In this document: piece by piece, positions 1 to 7,246 of the stretch | Layout of the letters: every line of letters starts with the position of its first letter | Position numbering within the stretch: the stretch's first letter is position 1 | Assembly: GCA_015767395.1 (NCBI GenBank) | Contig: JADWMI010000032.1 | Coordinates: 1-14,895, forward strand | Origin: Bacteroidota bacterium | GTDB taxonomy: Bacteria; Bacteroidota; Bacteroidia; Flavobacteriales; Flavobacteriaceae | Length of the DNA stretch: 14,895 nt | Reading direction: 5' to 3' | The notes under the pieces: model-generated | Databases searched by the model: none | Told to the model about the DNA's origin: nothing | What the model saw: the letters and a program-made list of their open reading frames with translations, nothing else | Translations under genes and position numbers: made by a program

Positions 1-1109
1 ATCACAAAGCCATCTCGGTTGACGGACAAATGGGGATGGAATATCCACAAATATGCTTTAATCCTGGGAGACCAAATCCTGATGGCACCTACAGCGATCG
101 CACAAAATATAGAATGATTGGTGTAACGATACACGAAGTTGGACATAACTTTTTTCCAATGATTATCAATTCCGATGAACGCCAATGGACCTGGATGGAT
201 GAAGGATTAAATTCATTTGTACAAATGTTGGCCCAATTAGAATATGAAGAAAATTACCCCTTAAGTAGAGGCTTACCCAAAAATATTGTTCCTTATATGA
301 AAGGGGATCAATCTCAAATCTCCCCAATAATGGCGCAAGGTGATGATTTATATGATTTTGGAGCAAATGCCTATGCAAAACCTGCAACAGCTTTATGGAT
401 GCTAAGACATACCATTATGGGCCCAGAATTATTTGACTATGCCTTTAAAAAATATGCGGAGCGCTGGGCGTTTAAACACCCTACTCCTGCCGATTTTTTT
501 AGAACTATGGAAGATGCTTCAGCAATGGATTTAGATTGGTTTTGGAGAGGTTGGTTTTACACAACAGGTGCAAATGATATTGGAATTAAAGCCGTTAAAA
601 AATACTACATAACTGATAAACCTACTGAAAATGCAAAAAAAATAATGGCTCGTTACGGGAGAAACTTAGATGAGACGTCTCCTTATTTATATTTAATTTC
701 TGAAGATAGTGAAGATTTTTCAAAAGAATTAAAAACGAAGAAACCTGAAGATTTCGCATTGTTAAATGAATATATTGATGGTTCTTTTTCAGATGAAGAA
801 AAACAAGGTTTAGCTGCTCCTAAATATTTTTATGAGTTGGTTTTTGAAAAACTAGGTGACTTAGTGATGCCTATTATTGTTGAATTTGAATATGAAGATG
901 GCACCAAAGAGCGCAAACAATACCCTGCTGAAATATGGAGAAAAAATGATACCGAGGTTACCAAAGTATTCCCTTCTACCAAGTCAATACGTAAAATTAC
1001 AATTGATCCTGATCTAGAAACTGCTGATGTAGATACCAGTAACAATAGCTGGCCAAAAAATACAGCAACTGAATTTAGTAAGTTTAAAGAAAATAGAATT
1101 AAAGGATAA
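1..1109 (+). CDS. M1-family zinc metallopeptidase, C-terminal part (start outside window)
   Basis: The reading frame is open from base 3 and begins before the window, so the gene is 5'-truncated by the window edge; the ATG codons at 30 and nearby are internal. The zinc site is visible: HEVGH (bases 132-146) followed after exactly 18 residues by Glu (201-203, in WMDEG), the HExxH-x18-E arrangement of M1 (gluzincin) peptidases. A GMEYP stretch upstream sits where the family has its GAMEN-type substrate loop. The segment GANAYAKPA (bases 360-386) is a candidate for the region carrying the catalytic Tyr. The remaining ~240 residues are an acidic/lysine-rich C-terminal domain without a motif I can name. 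Large M1 members of this kind in Bacteroidota are usually exported; the signal peptide would be outside this window. The substrate is unknown and it may act as an aminopeptidase. It is followed directly by a terminator and converges on lgt. Confidence 0.9.
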   Translation, partial: HKAISVDGQMGMEYPQICFNPGRPNPDGTYSDRTKYRMIGVTIHEVGHNFFPMIINSDERQWTWMDEGLNSFVQMLAQLEYEENYPLSRGLPKNIVPYMKGDQSQISPIMAQGDDLYDFGANAYAKPATALWMLRHTIMGPELFDYAFKKYAERWAFKHPTPADFFRTMEDASAMDLDWFWRGWFYTTGANDIGIKAVKKYYITDKPTENAKKIMARYGRNLDETSPYLYLISEDSEDFSKELKTKKPEDFALLNEYIDGSFSDEEKQGLAAPKYFYELVFEKLGDLVMPIIVEFEYEDGTKERKQYPAEIWRKNDTEVTKVFPSTKSIRKITIDPDLETADVDTSNNSWPKNTATEFSKFKENRIKG

Positions 1110-1140
1110 AAAAAAGCCACTCATTGAGTGGCTTTTTTTT
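1108..1140. terminator. Bidirectional rho-independent terminator between the M1 peptidase and lgt
   Basis: A perfect 7-bp stem GCCACTC (1116-1122) pairs with GAGTGGC (1126-1132) across a 3-nt loop. It is flanked by eight A (1108-1115) and eight T (1133-1140), so it reads as a stem plus U-tract on either strand. It lies between convergent genes. The M1 peptidase stop codon (1107-1109) touches the A-tract, and the lgt stop codon (complement of 1139-1141) lies inside the T-tract, so one element serves both transcripts. Confidence 0.92.
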
Positions 1141-1957
1141 ATTTCTGCTTTCTAAACATTAAGTATAGCCCAATAATAATTAAAGGTATACTTAAAACCT
1201 GTCCAGTATTTAAACCTAAAATCCAATTTTCTCTTCCCTCAACTTGTGCTTCTTTAAAGAATTCAACTACAAATCGGGCTGCCCAAAGTAAGGCAAAAAA
1301 CAATCCGAAAATATAACCTGGCTGTTGTTTTTTATCTGTTTTCCAATAAGCAAACCACACAATTACAAAAATTATTAAATAACAAACAGCCTCATATAAT
1401 TGAGCGGGATGACGTGGAAAATCTTCACCCAAACGTTTAAAAACAAATCCGTAATCTGAATTTGTTGCTTTTCCAACTATTTCAGAATTCATTAAGTTTC
1501 CTAAACGAATAAATACCCCAGCAATAGCGACAGGAATAGCCATTCTGTCTAAAATAAAGAATACCGGTTTCTTTAAAACTTTTTTACTGTAAAGATAAAG
1601 AGCAGTAATAATTCCTATTACAGCACCGTGACTTGCCAAGCCTGCAAAACCTGTAAATTCAAACTTTGGTGAAAAACGAAATGGTAAAATAACTTCCAAT
1701 GGCTTTTCAATTAAGAACTGTGGATCATAAAACAAAAAATGTCCTATACGCGCCCCTATTAAAGTAGAAACTACCACATAAATAAACAAAGAATCTAATT
1801 TTTCCTGCGGAATTTTTTCATTGATAAATATTTTCTTCATCAAATGTAAGCCCAACATAAATGCAATGACAAACATTAAGCTGTAATAACGAATGGCAAT
1901 TGGGCCTATTTTAAAAAGTTCTGGAGCTGGATTCCAATCTATTTGTAATGCTATCAT
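1139..1957 (-). CDS. lgt: Prolipoprotein diacylglyceryl transferase
   Basis: Lgt transfers the diacylglyceryl group from phosphatidylglycerol to the lipobox cysteine of prolipoproteins at the inner membrane, the first step of lipoprotein maturation. The protein has 272 residues, normal for the family, and about seven hydrophobic segments. The family signature is present as RLGNLMNSEIVG (residues 151-162), matching the GRxGNFxNxExxG pattern with Leu in place of Phe. HPAQLYEA (183-190), the conserved SHG (109-111) and the ARFVVEF segment (227-233), which holds an essential Arg in the E. coli enzyme, are also seen. The start ATG gives the usual short N-terminus before the first membrane segment. 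It is the third gene of a cysS-yidD-lgt run, 84 nt after yidD. Its substrates would include the lipoproteins encoded at the right end of this window. Confidence 0.97.
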   Translation of the reverse strand: MIALQIDWNPAPELFKIGPIAIRYYSLMFVIAFMLGLHLMKKIFINEKIPQEKLDSLFIYVVVSTLIGARIGHFLFYDPQFLIEKPLEVILPFRFSPKFEFTGFAGLASHGAVIGIITALYLYSKKVLKKPVFFILDRMAIPVAIAGVFIRLGNLMNSEIVGKATNSDYGFVFKRLGEDFPRHPAQLYEAVCYLIIFVIVWFAYWKTDKKQQPGYIFGLFFALLWAARFVVEFFKEAQVEGRENWILGLNTGQVLSIPLIIIGLYLMFRKQK

Positions 1958-1991
1958 TGTTTTTGTTATTGACTTTAATTATTACTATTGA

Positions 1992-2011
1992 GGCTTCGAC
2001 TCCGCTCAGCC
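1992..2011. repeat. GC-rich dispersed-type repeat in the yidD-lgt gap
   Basis: The 20-mer GGCTTCGACTCCGCTCAGCC is about 70% GC in a surrounding gap that is mostly A and T. Its ends (GGCT/AGCC) are complementary; on the minus strand the stem extends to GGGGCT/AGCCTC with one G-U pair around a 12-nt loop. No U-run follows in the direction of lgt transcription, so it does not look like a terminator. From memory, sequences with the core CTTCGACTCCGCTCAGC are common intergenic repeats in Bacteroidota and cyanobacteria. Only one copy is in this window, so its repeat nature is inferred. Confidence 0.5.
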
Positions 2012-2041
2012 CCCTATTATTTATCTTTTAGCTTTTCCTTG

Positions 2042-2272
2042 TTAAGGAACAGGATCATACCCTTTACCACCCCATGGATGACAACTTCCAATTCTTTTTA
2101 GGGCCATCCAACCTCCTTTAAAAACACCATGTTTTTGTAATGCTTCTAACGAATAATGCGAACATGTTGGAGTATACCTACAACTTGATGGCGTATATGG
2201 AGATATTGCAGCTTGATAAAAACGCACCAACCAAATAAATGGAATTGCCAATATTTTCGTCAAACTTTTCAA
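2042..2272 (-). CDS. yidD: Membrane protein insertion efficiency factor YidD (TTG start)
   Basis: YidD is a small membrane-associated protein that assists YidC/Sec-dependent insertion of inner-membrane proteins. The 76 residues cover the whole family: an N-terminal amphipathic/hydrophobic segment with RFYQAAISP (residues 17-25), the cysteine-containing core [11 protein letters not shown] (31-41), and the C-terminal [12 protein letters not shown], which ends the protein exactly at the conserved motif. The start is unusual. The ORF opens with TTG (complement of 2270-2272), and an in-frame TAA at the complement of 2279-2281 excludes anything further upstream except an ATT codon. The TTG lies one base beyond the cysS stop codon (2274-2276), so YidD is probably made by translational coupling with cysS. 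Confidence 0.95.
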   Translation of the reverse strand: MKSLTKILAIPFIWLVRFYQAAISPYTPSSCRYTPTCSHYSLEALQKHGVFKGGWMALKRIGSCHPWGGKGYDPVP

Positions 2273-2273
2273 A

Positions 2274-3746
2274 TTAATTTACTGAAAAAGTAGTGCCCTC
2301 TTTCCCGTCTTTTAACTGAACTCCAAGTACCGCAAGTTTATCGCGAATTTCATCAGACAATGTCCAATCTTTATTGTCTCTAGCATCTTTACGCATCTCT
2401 ATTAGCATTTCAACCACACCAGTTAACTTAGCAGAACTATCTTGCTGTAATTCATTTTTCAATCCTAAAACATCAAAAACAAATTCGTTTAAAGTTGACT
2501 TTAAAACGGCTAGGTCTTTAGCAGAAACTGTCTCTTTTTTATCAATTAATACATTGACATTTTTAACAGCTTCAAATAAATTAGCTATTAATACTGGCGT
2601 ATTAAAATCATCATTCATAGCATCAAAACACTTCTGTCTCCATACCTGAACATCAATTGATGACACCTTAGAAACTTCAATTTTATCCAAACTATTAATG
2701 GCTTCCATTAACTTTATATAACCTTTTTCTGAAGCTTCAATACCAGCACTTGTAAAATCTAAAATACTTCTATAATTGGCCTGCAGCATAAAAAAACGGG
2801 TTGCACTTGGTGAAAATGCTTTGCTCAAAATTTTATTATCTCCTGTAAATATCTCATCAGGTAAAATAAAATTTCCTGTTGATTTTGACATTTTTTGGCC
2901 ATTCAAAATCAACATATTTGCATGCATCCAATAATTAACAGGGTTTACGCCATTGTTTACTTTAGATTGTGCAATTTCACATTCGTGGTGCGGAAATTTT
3001 AAATCCATTCCACCACCGTGAATGTCAAATGTTTCACCCAAATACTTTGTACTCATTGCAGAACATTCTAAATGCCAACCTGGAAAACCATCACTCCAAG
3101 GTGAAGGCCAACGCATAATATGGCGCTCATCAGCTTTTTTCCAAAGGGCAAAATCCTGTGGGTTTTTCTTTTCTGATTGTCCGTCTAACTCACGTGTATT
3201 CGTTATTGAATCTTCAATATTTCTTCCTGAAAGAATCCCATAATGTTCTGTTTCATTGTATTTCAACACATCAAAATACACAGACCCATTCACTTCATAA
3301 GCCATTCCTTTATCTAAAATATCTTTAATTATTTCAATTTGTTCAACAATATGCCCCGTTGCTGTAGGCTCAATACTCGGCGATAAAAAATTAAGTTTCT
3401 GAATAACATCATGAAAATCAACCGTATATCTTTGCACAACTTCCATTGGCTCCAATTTTTCAAGTCTTGCTCTCGTAGATATTTTATCTTCCGCATCATC
3501 ATCAGTCATATGCCCGGCATCGGTAATATTACGAACATAGCGCACCTTGTAATCCAAAAAATTTAAATAACGGAAAATCATATCGAATGACATGAATGTT
3601 CTTACATTTCCTAAATGCACATTGCTATATACAGTAGGTCCGCAAACATACATTCCAACTTTACCTACCACTACTGGCTCGAAAAGTTCTTTCTTTTTAG
3701 TTAAAGAATTGTATATTTTTAGTTGATTTGATTTGTACAGTTCCAT
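2274..3746 (-). CDS. cysS: Cysteine--tRNA ligase
   Basis: CysRS is a class I aminoacyl-tRNA synthetase that charges tRNA-Cys in the cytoplasm. The 490 residues are full length. CGPTVY (residues 35-40) carries the first zinc ligand Cys35, followed by the HIGH motif as HLGN (44-47). The other zinc ligands are Cys228 (HLECSAM), His253 and Glu257 in [10 protein letters not shown]. The KMSKS loop is at residues 285-289 ([11 protein letters not shown]). The C-terminal 120 residues form the helical DALR-type anticodon-stem domain, ending in a basic region and a short tail. It heads the cysS-yidD-lgt run and lies 106 nt downstream of the exported repeat-protein gene on the same strand. Confidence 0.98.
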   Translation of the reverse strand: MELYKSNQLKIYNSLTKKKELFEPVVVGKVGMYVCGPTVYSNVHLGNVRTFMSFDMIFRYLNFLDYKVRYVRNITDAGHMTDDDAEDKISTRARLEKLEPMEVVQRYTVDFHDVIQKLNFLSPSIEPTATGHIVEQIEIIKDILDKGMAYEVNGSVYFDVLKYNETEHYGILSGRNIEDSITNTRELDGQSEKKNPQDFALWKKADERHIMRWPSPWSDGFPGWHLECSAMSTKYLGETFDIHGGGMDLKFPHHECEIAQSKVNNGVNPVNYWMHANMLILNGQKMSKSTGNFILPDEIFTGDNKILSKAFSPSATRFFMLQANYRSILDFTSAGIEASEKGYIKLMEAINSLDKIEVSKVSSIDVQVWRQKCFDAMNDDFNTPVLIANLFEAVKNVNVLIDKKETVSAKDLAVLKSTLNEFVFDVLGLKNELQQDSSAKLTGVVEMLIEMRKDARDNKDWTLSDEIRDKLAVLGVQLKDGKEGTTFSVN

Positions 3747-3771
3747 TAATTTTTGCTTTTTTTAGAAGTTG

Positions 3772-3779
3772 TAAAGATA
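3772..3779 (-). promoter_or_regulatory. Possible -7 box for cysS
   Basis: The minus strand reads TATCTTTA here, which fits the Bacteroidota -7 consensus TAnnTTTG except for the last base. It lies about 25 nt before the cysS ATG, giving a plausible short leader. No good TTTG at the expected -33 distance was found, so this is weak. The rest of the 106-nt gap (3747-3852) is AT-rich; I see no convincing terminator for the upstream gene in it. Confidence 0.3.
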
Positions 3780-3852
3780 AAAACAAATCCTTAATGGAAA
3801 AATTTATACGACTATGGATTTAGCAGTATTTAATTTGAAGAAAAAAGGTGAT

Positions 3853-5352
3853 TTAATTTAAAATAATAGCACTGTAAACACCTGTTAAAAATAATTTATT
3901 TGAAGCTATTTTATCATTGAGATACCCTTCTATTATTTGTATCCCATCTCTATTTATATTTCTCAATTCTATCAATGACTTATTCAATTCAAAAGAAGAT
4001 TTTTTATTATTTATTTGAAAAGTATAATTGGCATTTGACAAATCCAATGTTGCTTTTGAATAGTCTAAAATCAAGTTGAAATTATTAAAATCAGTAATTA
4101 TTTTATTGACTCTTAATTTACCGAACTTTGAACTTAGTGCAACATTATCACCTATCTCATCAATAACAACATCTGATGAATTTGAAAACAAATTAGCATT
4201 TGAAAACGTTCCAAACTTTGCGCTTGGAACGTTTTTTAAAGTAATATTACAAGAACTTAATTCATTTATAACTACCGGAGAGTTTGAAAAGGTTAAATCA
4301 TTTTTACTTCCAGTAATCGTGCCTCCAATAAAATTTCCATAAGAAATATTAGCCGACATTTTTTTACTAGAATTAGGAACATTTAATTTTCCATGTCTCA
4401 CATTTAAATCGAAAGTTGCATTTTTAGGTACCCTTATTTTTATGTACTTCTTGATTTTAATTTTTGAGTTTTTAGCATCACCATAATTAAAATAAATATT
4501 TTCACTATAATTTTGTAATGAATCAAGGGTACCATCTAACTTCATTTCCTCCACCATTTTCATAGCTATTTTAGCTGCCTCTTTTGCCAATTCAGCTTGT
4601 TCCTTATATAATTCATTGTTATTTTTCATTTCTTCGATAGCAACTTCTGCTGCTCGCTTGGCTTCTTTCATAGCCTCCTGAAACTCTTCAGAATTTTGTA
4701 ATTCTTTCATTTCAAAAGCTATTTCTTTTGTGGCTTTTTTCATCTCCTCCATACCCCTTTTGAATTCTTCAGAATTTCTAATCGAATCCATTTTTTCTTT
4801 CCAACCACTGTTTTTAAATTTTTCAACTTCCGCAGCCACTTCCTTTTTGTATCTTTTCAAATAGGTGGAATCTGTTTTATATGCTTCATAATCAAATTCC
4901 ATTTTGGGCATTTCTGGAAGCTCTGGCATTTCTGGAAGCTCTGGCATTTCTGGAAGCTCTGGCATTTCTGGAAGTTCTGGCATCTCAAAATGAAAACCTG
5001 TTACATCAACATCCAATTCAGAGAAATCGAAATCAAAGTTAAAATCCATATTGTCTGACAATGACGTTATTTTCACAGTACTTTTATTACCAAGTGCTTC
5101 AATTTTCCATTTTGCCAAAATTTTATCGGCTTCTTCTTTAGAAACCCCTTCAACTTCCATAACAGCTTCAATTGAAACTTCATTTTTATTCCAAGTTTCA
5201 ATCTCAATATCTGTGTGAGTGGCATTGATAACCAATACTACATCTGGATTTACTTTAAATTTTTCTTCCACTATTTTGTCAAAAGTCTGCGCTTGCAAAC
5301 CAATGCCTAACAATATTAAAATCGCTAAATATTTATACTTGTATGTTTTCAT
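3853..5352 (-). CDS. Exported repeat protein with a DUF4097-like beta-rich C-terminal region
   Basis: I recognise parts but not a named gene. The 499 residues begin with a signal peptide (K-rich start, hydrophobic 8-19, likely cleavage after QAQ near 20-22; no lipobox). Next is an ~85-residue alpha/beta region, an acidic linker (DFNFDFDF at 103-110), and four perfect MPELPE units (residues 124-147) followed by MPKM. A long charged, probably coiled-coil helical region (about 160-275) contains two clear 27-residue repeats beginning IRNSEEF (191) and LQNSEEF (218), with a third diverged copy. From about 295 to 499 there are short Gly/Asn/Ser-rich strands (GKLNV, SYGNF, SSKFGKLRV) typical of the DUF4097 putative adhesin or head-GIN beta-helix. 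It is the third gene of a sigma/anti-sigma unit and its start overlaps the anti-sigma-like gene by 20 nt. Its role could be an envelope structural or sensing partner; this is inference. Confidence 0.8.
   Translation of the reverse strand: MKTYKYKYLAILILLGIGLQAQTFDKIVEEKFKVNPDVVLVINATHTDIEIETWNKNEVSIEAVMEVEGVSKEEADKILAKWKIEALGNKSTVKITSLSDNMDFNFDFDFSELDVDVTGFHFEMPELPEMPELPEMPELPEMPELPEMPKMEFDYEAYKTDSTYLKRYKKEVAAEVEKFKNSGWKEKMDSIRNSEEFKRGMEEMKKATKEIAFEMKELQNSEEFQEAMKEAKRAAEVAIEEMKNNNELYKEQAELAKEAAKIAMKMVEEMKLDGTLDSLQNYSENIYFNYGDAKNSKIKIKKYIKIRVPKNATFDLNVRHGKLNVPNSSKKMSANISYGNFIGGTITGSKNDLTFSNSPVVINELSSCNITLKNVPSAKFGTFSNANLFSNSSDVVIDEIGDNVALSSKFGKLRVNKIITDFNNFNLILDYSKATLDLSNANYTFQINNKKSSFELNKSLIELRNINRDGIQIIEGYLNDKIASNKLFLTGVYSAIILN
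4912..4983 (-). repeat. Four tandem 18-bp units encoding MPELPE
   Basis: The 18-bp unit is TTCTGGAAGCTCTGGCAT on the plus strand (ATGCCAGAGCTTCCAGAA in the coding sense). Four copies run head to tail at 4912-4929, 4930-4947, 4948-4965 and 4966-4983. Three are identical; the coding-upstream copy (4966-4983) differs by one silent base (GAA for GAG). A partial unit follows at 4906-4911. The 18-bp period keeps frame, so copy-number change would lengthen or shorten the protein by six residues without breaking it. Confidence 0.95.
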
Positions 5353-5893
5353 TTTCTGTTATATTAAGTTTTGATAAATTATTTAATTGTTCTTTGAGTT
5401 GATACATTAATTTCAAACGTTGTTGTAAGTTTTCAATTAACGCATTAATTGTTTTCTCATTGAGGCCTTCGTTATTTAATTCTTGCGTAAGTACTTTATA
5501 ATCTGTCGTTAATTCCCCAAGTTTCTCCAAATAACCATCTAATAGCTCCTTGTTTTCTGGAGTTTCTTCGAGGTTTGAAATTTCTGCCTGAATACTTGCC
5601 AAATAATAATTTTCAATCGTTTTTAATTCTGGAGAAATACTTCCCAAGCTTTCAATTTTAGCAACCTCAGCCGGCTGCTCAACAACGGTATTATTTGAAA
5701 AATAAAAGATAGAGGTCCCTAAACTAACTATTACTAAAAATGAAGCCGCTATTTTCAAAAAATGATAGCTACCCATTTTTTTGCTATGTAACTCCTTTTG
5801 AAGTTTGGCTTCAAAAGTGCTACGGTGATTTTTAGAAGGCTTAACTGTTCCTACAGATTCATTTCGCAAAATATCTCTAATATCTTTAGGCAT
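5333..5893 (-). CDS. Single-pass membrane protein, probable anti-sigma factor
   Basis: The 186-residue protein has a basic, hydrophilic N-terminus of about 43 residues, one strong membrane segment (about 44-66, HFLKIAASFLVIVSLG onward) and an outer helical region rich in Glu, Leu and Asn (about 85-175) that is probably a coiled coil. There is no HxxxCxxC zinc anti-sigma motif, so the assignment rests on topology and position. It starts 8 nt inside the end of the ECF sigma gene, and its end overlaps the exported repeat protein by 20 nt. The expected role is to hold the sigma factor at the membrane until a periplasmic cue releases it. The alternative is a membrane partner of the exported protein without sigma-binding function. 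Confidence 0.65.
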   Translation of the reverse strand: MPKDIRDILRNESVGTVKPSKNHRSTFEAKLQKELHSKKMGSYHFLKIAASFLVIVSLGTSIFYFSNNTVVEQPAEVAKIESLGSISPELKTIENYYLASIQAEISNLEETPENKELLDGYLEKLGELTTDYKVLTQELNNEGLNEKTINALIENLQQRLKLMYQLKEQLNNLSKLNITENENIQV

Positions 5894-6434
5894 AATTGTA
5901 TTCTTTTAATTGACTTTTCAGTTTGTTTTTACCACGCATTAACTGTGATCTTGAATTTACCTCAGTTATATTTAAAACCTGTGCTATTTCCTGATGATCG
6001 TACCCTTCAATTAAATACAAATTAAGCACTACTTTGTATTTTTCTGGTAAACTATCAATCGCTTTGGTAATTATCGTCATAGTCACCCCAGTATTAACAT
6101 TCCAATCATCAGTATCTGCAACTTGCAGCGCTCGTTCTTCAATAGAAACCAACTCAATCTTTTTCTTTTTTAAATAATCAATGCATTGATTAATTATAAT
6201 TTTTTTTATCCAAGCCCCAATAGTAACCTCTCCTTTAAAGTTTTGGATATTTTTAAATACTTTAATGAATGCGTCTTGCATAACATCTTCAGCTGTAAAA
6301 CTATCTTTCACATATCTAAGTGCAATAGTAAACATCGCGTCACAATATTTGTCGTACAATTGCATCTGTGCTTTAGCGCTGTTTAGCTTGCAATCTTGGA
6401 TCATTTTGTTGTGTAAAAAAATTGTTTTACTCAT
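5886..6434 (-). CDS. ECF-type RNA polymerase sigma factor
   Basis: The 182-residue two-domain sigma factor lacks regions 1 and 3. Region sigma-2 covers about 22-92 and includes LYDKYCDAMF (26-35), the DVMQDAFIKVF core-binding helix (50-60) and GAWIKKIIINQCIDYLKKKK (73-92) for -10 recognition. Region sigma-4 spans about 122-176, with LPEKYKVVLNLYLIEGY followed by the helix-turn-helix DHQEIAQVLNITEVNSRSQL, where Asn-Ser-Arg-Ser replaces the more usual Gly-Thr/Val-Lys-Ser. It is the first gene of a three-gene overlapping unit and is divergent from the glycosyltransferase operon. Its targets are unknown; autoregulation of its own operon is usual for such factors. Confidence 0.93.
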   Translation of the reverse strand: MSKTIFLHNKMIQDCKLNSAKAQMQLYDKYCDAMFTIALRYVKDSFTAEDVMQDAFIKVFKNIQNFKGEVTIGAWIKKIIINQCIDYLKKKKIELVSIEERALQVADTDDWNVNTGVTMTIITKAIDSLPEKYKVVLNLYLIEGYDHQEIAQVLNITEVNSRSQLMRGKNKLKSQLKEYNYA

Positions 6435-6460
6435 TCAGTTGGTTAATCTATTATAAAGAC

Positions 6461-6468
6461 GAAACATA
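6461..6468 (-). promoter_or_regulatory. Possible -7 box for the sigma-factor operon
   Basis: The minus strand reads TATGTTTC, one mismatch from TAnnTTTG, 26 nt before the sigma-factor ATG. A TTG lies upstream in the palindrome GTTGCAAC, but the 13-nt gap is short for a housekeeping promoter. An ECF-specific promoter is an alternative that I cannot judge from one site. Confidence 0.3.
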
Positions 6469-6477
6469 ATTTAAGGT

Positions 6478-6513
6478 GTTGCAACTTTATAAAAATAAAT
6501 ATTTTAAATTTAC
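6478..6513 (+). promoter_or_regulatory. Possible promoter of the glycosyltransferase operon, with an 8-bp palindrome
   Basis: A perfect palindrome GTTGCAAC lies at 6478-6485. Its TTG (6479-6481) is followed, 23 nt later, by TAAATTTA (6505-6512), near the Bacteroidota pattern TTG-N17-23-TAnnTTTG. The expected transcript would start about 6519, upstream of the ATG at 6533 and downstream of the alternative GTG at 6476, which supports the ATG as the true start. The match is imperfect and AT-rich DNA gives such matches by chance. Confidence 0.4.
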
Positions 6514-6532
6514 CACTTATTTTAAAATAAAT

Positions 6533-7246
6533 ATGAACTACCAATTTACTATAGTTGTTCCAGTCTATAATGAAGAAGATAATTTAATAAGGGTACAACA
6601 AGAACTTTCTAAGTATATAGAAAATGCCACAAAAAAAACAAAAATCCTTTTTGTAAATGACGGAAGCAAAGATAAAAGTCAGGATTTAATTGAAAAAATT
6701 TGTAATGAAAACCCAGATTTTAATTTTATCGAGTTTGAAAAAAATTGTGGTTTAAGTGCTGCTATTACTGCTGGATTTAACAATACAGATACAGCATTGG
6801 TTGGCTATATAGATTCAGATTTACAAACTGCTCCTGAAGATTTTAATTTATTATTGGAAGAAATTGGGGAATACGATTTGGTTACTGGCGTTAGGGCGAA
6901 TAGAAAAGATTCTTTTGTGAAAAATATGTCTTCTACCATAGCCAATGGCATTCGACGTTCATTTACTCATGACGGAATGGATGATACCGGATGTCCGTTA
7001 AAAGTAATAAAAACCGATTATGCCAAAAACATACCGATGTTCAATGGTTTACATCGTTTTTTACCTGCTATGATTTTATTGCAAAATGGTAAAGTAAAAC
7101 AAATTCCAGTACAACATTTCCCAAGAATTGCTGGTGAAGCTAAATATGGTTTATGGAACAGACTATTGGGACCTTTGTTAGATTGTTTCGCCTATTTATG
7201 GATGAAAAAAAAATACATCAATTATAAAGTTTCAAACAAAGGTTAA
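6533..7246 (+). CDS. GT2 glycosyltransferase, ArnC/DPM1-like (polyprenyl-phosphate sugar synthase type)
   Basis: From the ATG at 6533 the protein has 237 residues and starts right before the nucleotide-binding strand FTIVVPVYNEEDNL, as family members do; the upstream in-frame GTG at 6476 would add 19 lysine/tyrosine-rich residues with no family match and is rejected. The GT-A features are VNDGSKD (41-47), the metal/nucleotide motif DSD (94-96), HRFLPAM (174-180) and RIAGEAKYGLWNR (198-210), which corresponds to the RxxGxSKY region of dolichyl/polyprenyl-phosphate sugar synthases. It lacks the C-terminal pair of membrane helices found in ArnC, having only a short amphipathic end. It would make a polyprenyl-phosphate-linked sugar at the cytoplasmic face; the sugar is unknown. 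It overlaps the next gene by one base (TAATG), indicating coupled translation. Confidence 0.9.
   Translation: MNYQFTIVVPVYNEEDNLIRVQQELSKYIENATKKTKILFVNDGSKDKSQDLIEKICNENPDFNFIEFEKNCGLSAAITAGFNNTDTALVGYIDSDLQTAPEDFNLLLEEIGEYDLVTGVRANRKDSFVKNMSSTIANGIRRSFTHDGMDDTGCPLKVIKTDYAKNIPMFNGLHRFLPAMILLQNGKVKQIPVQHFPRIAGEAKYGLWNRLLGPLLDCFAYLWMKKKYINYKVSNKG

Noticed and set aside
1128..1316. Plus-strand ORF of 62 codons antisense to lgt
   Set aside because: It starts inside the terminator and lies entirely over the well-supported lgt gene; no family features.
3747..3852. Terminator or small RNA between the exported repeat protein and cysS
   Set aside because: Only AT-rich runs were seen; no stem with adequate G-C pairs, so no call was made.
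4912..4983. Short tandem repeats considered as a CRISPR-like array
   Set aside because: The 18-bp units are contiguous with no spacers and encode an in-frame peptide repeat inside a gene.
5333..5893. Zinc-binding anti-sigma factor
   Set aside because: No HxxxCxxC motif and no cysteine at all in the N-terminal region; only topology and gene position support an anti-sigma role.
6476..6532. Longer GTG-started N-terminus for the GT2 glycosyltransferase
   Set aside because: The 19 extra residues precede the conserved first strand, resemble translated AT-rich leader, and lie over the likely promoter; the ATG at 6533 fits the family.
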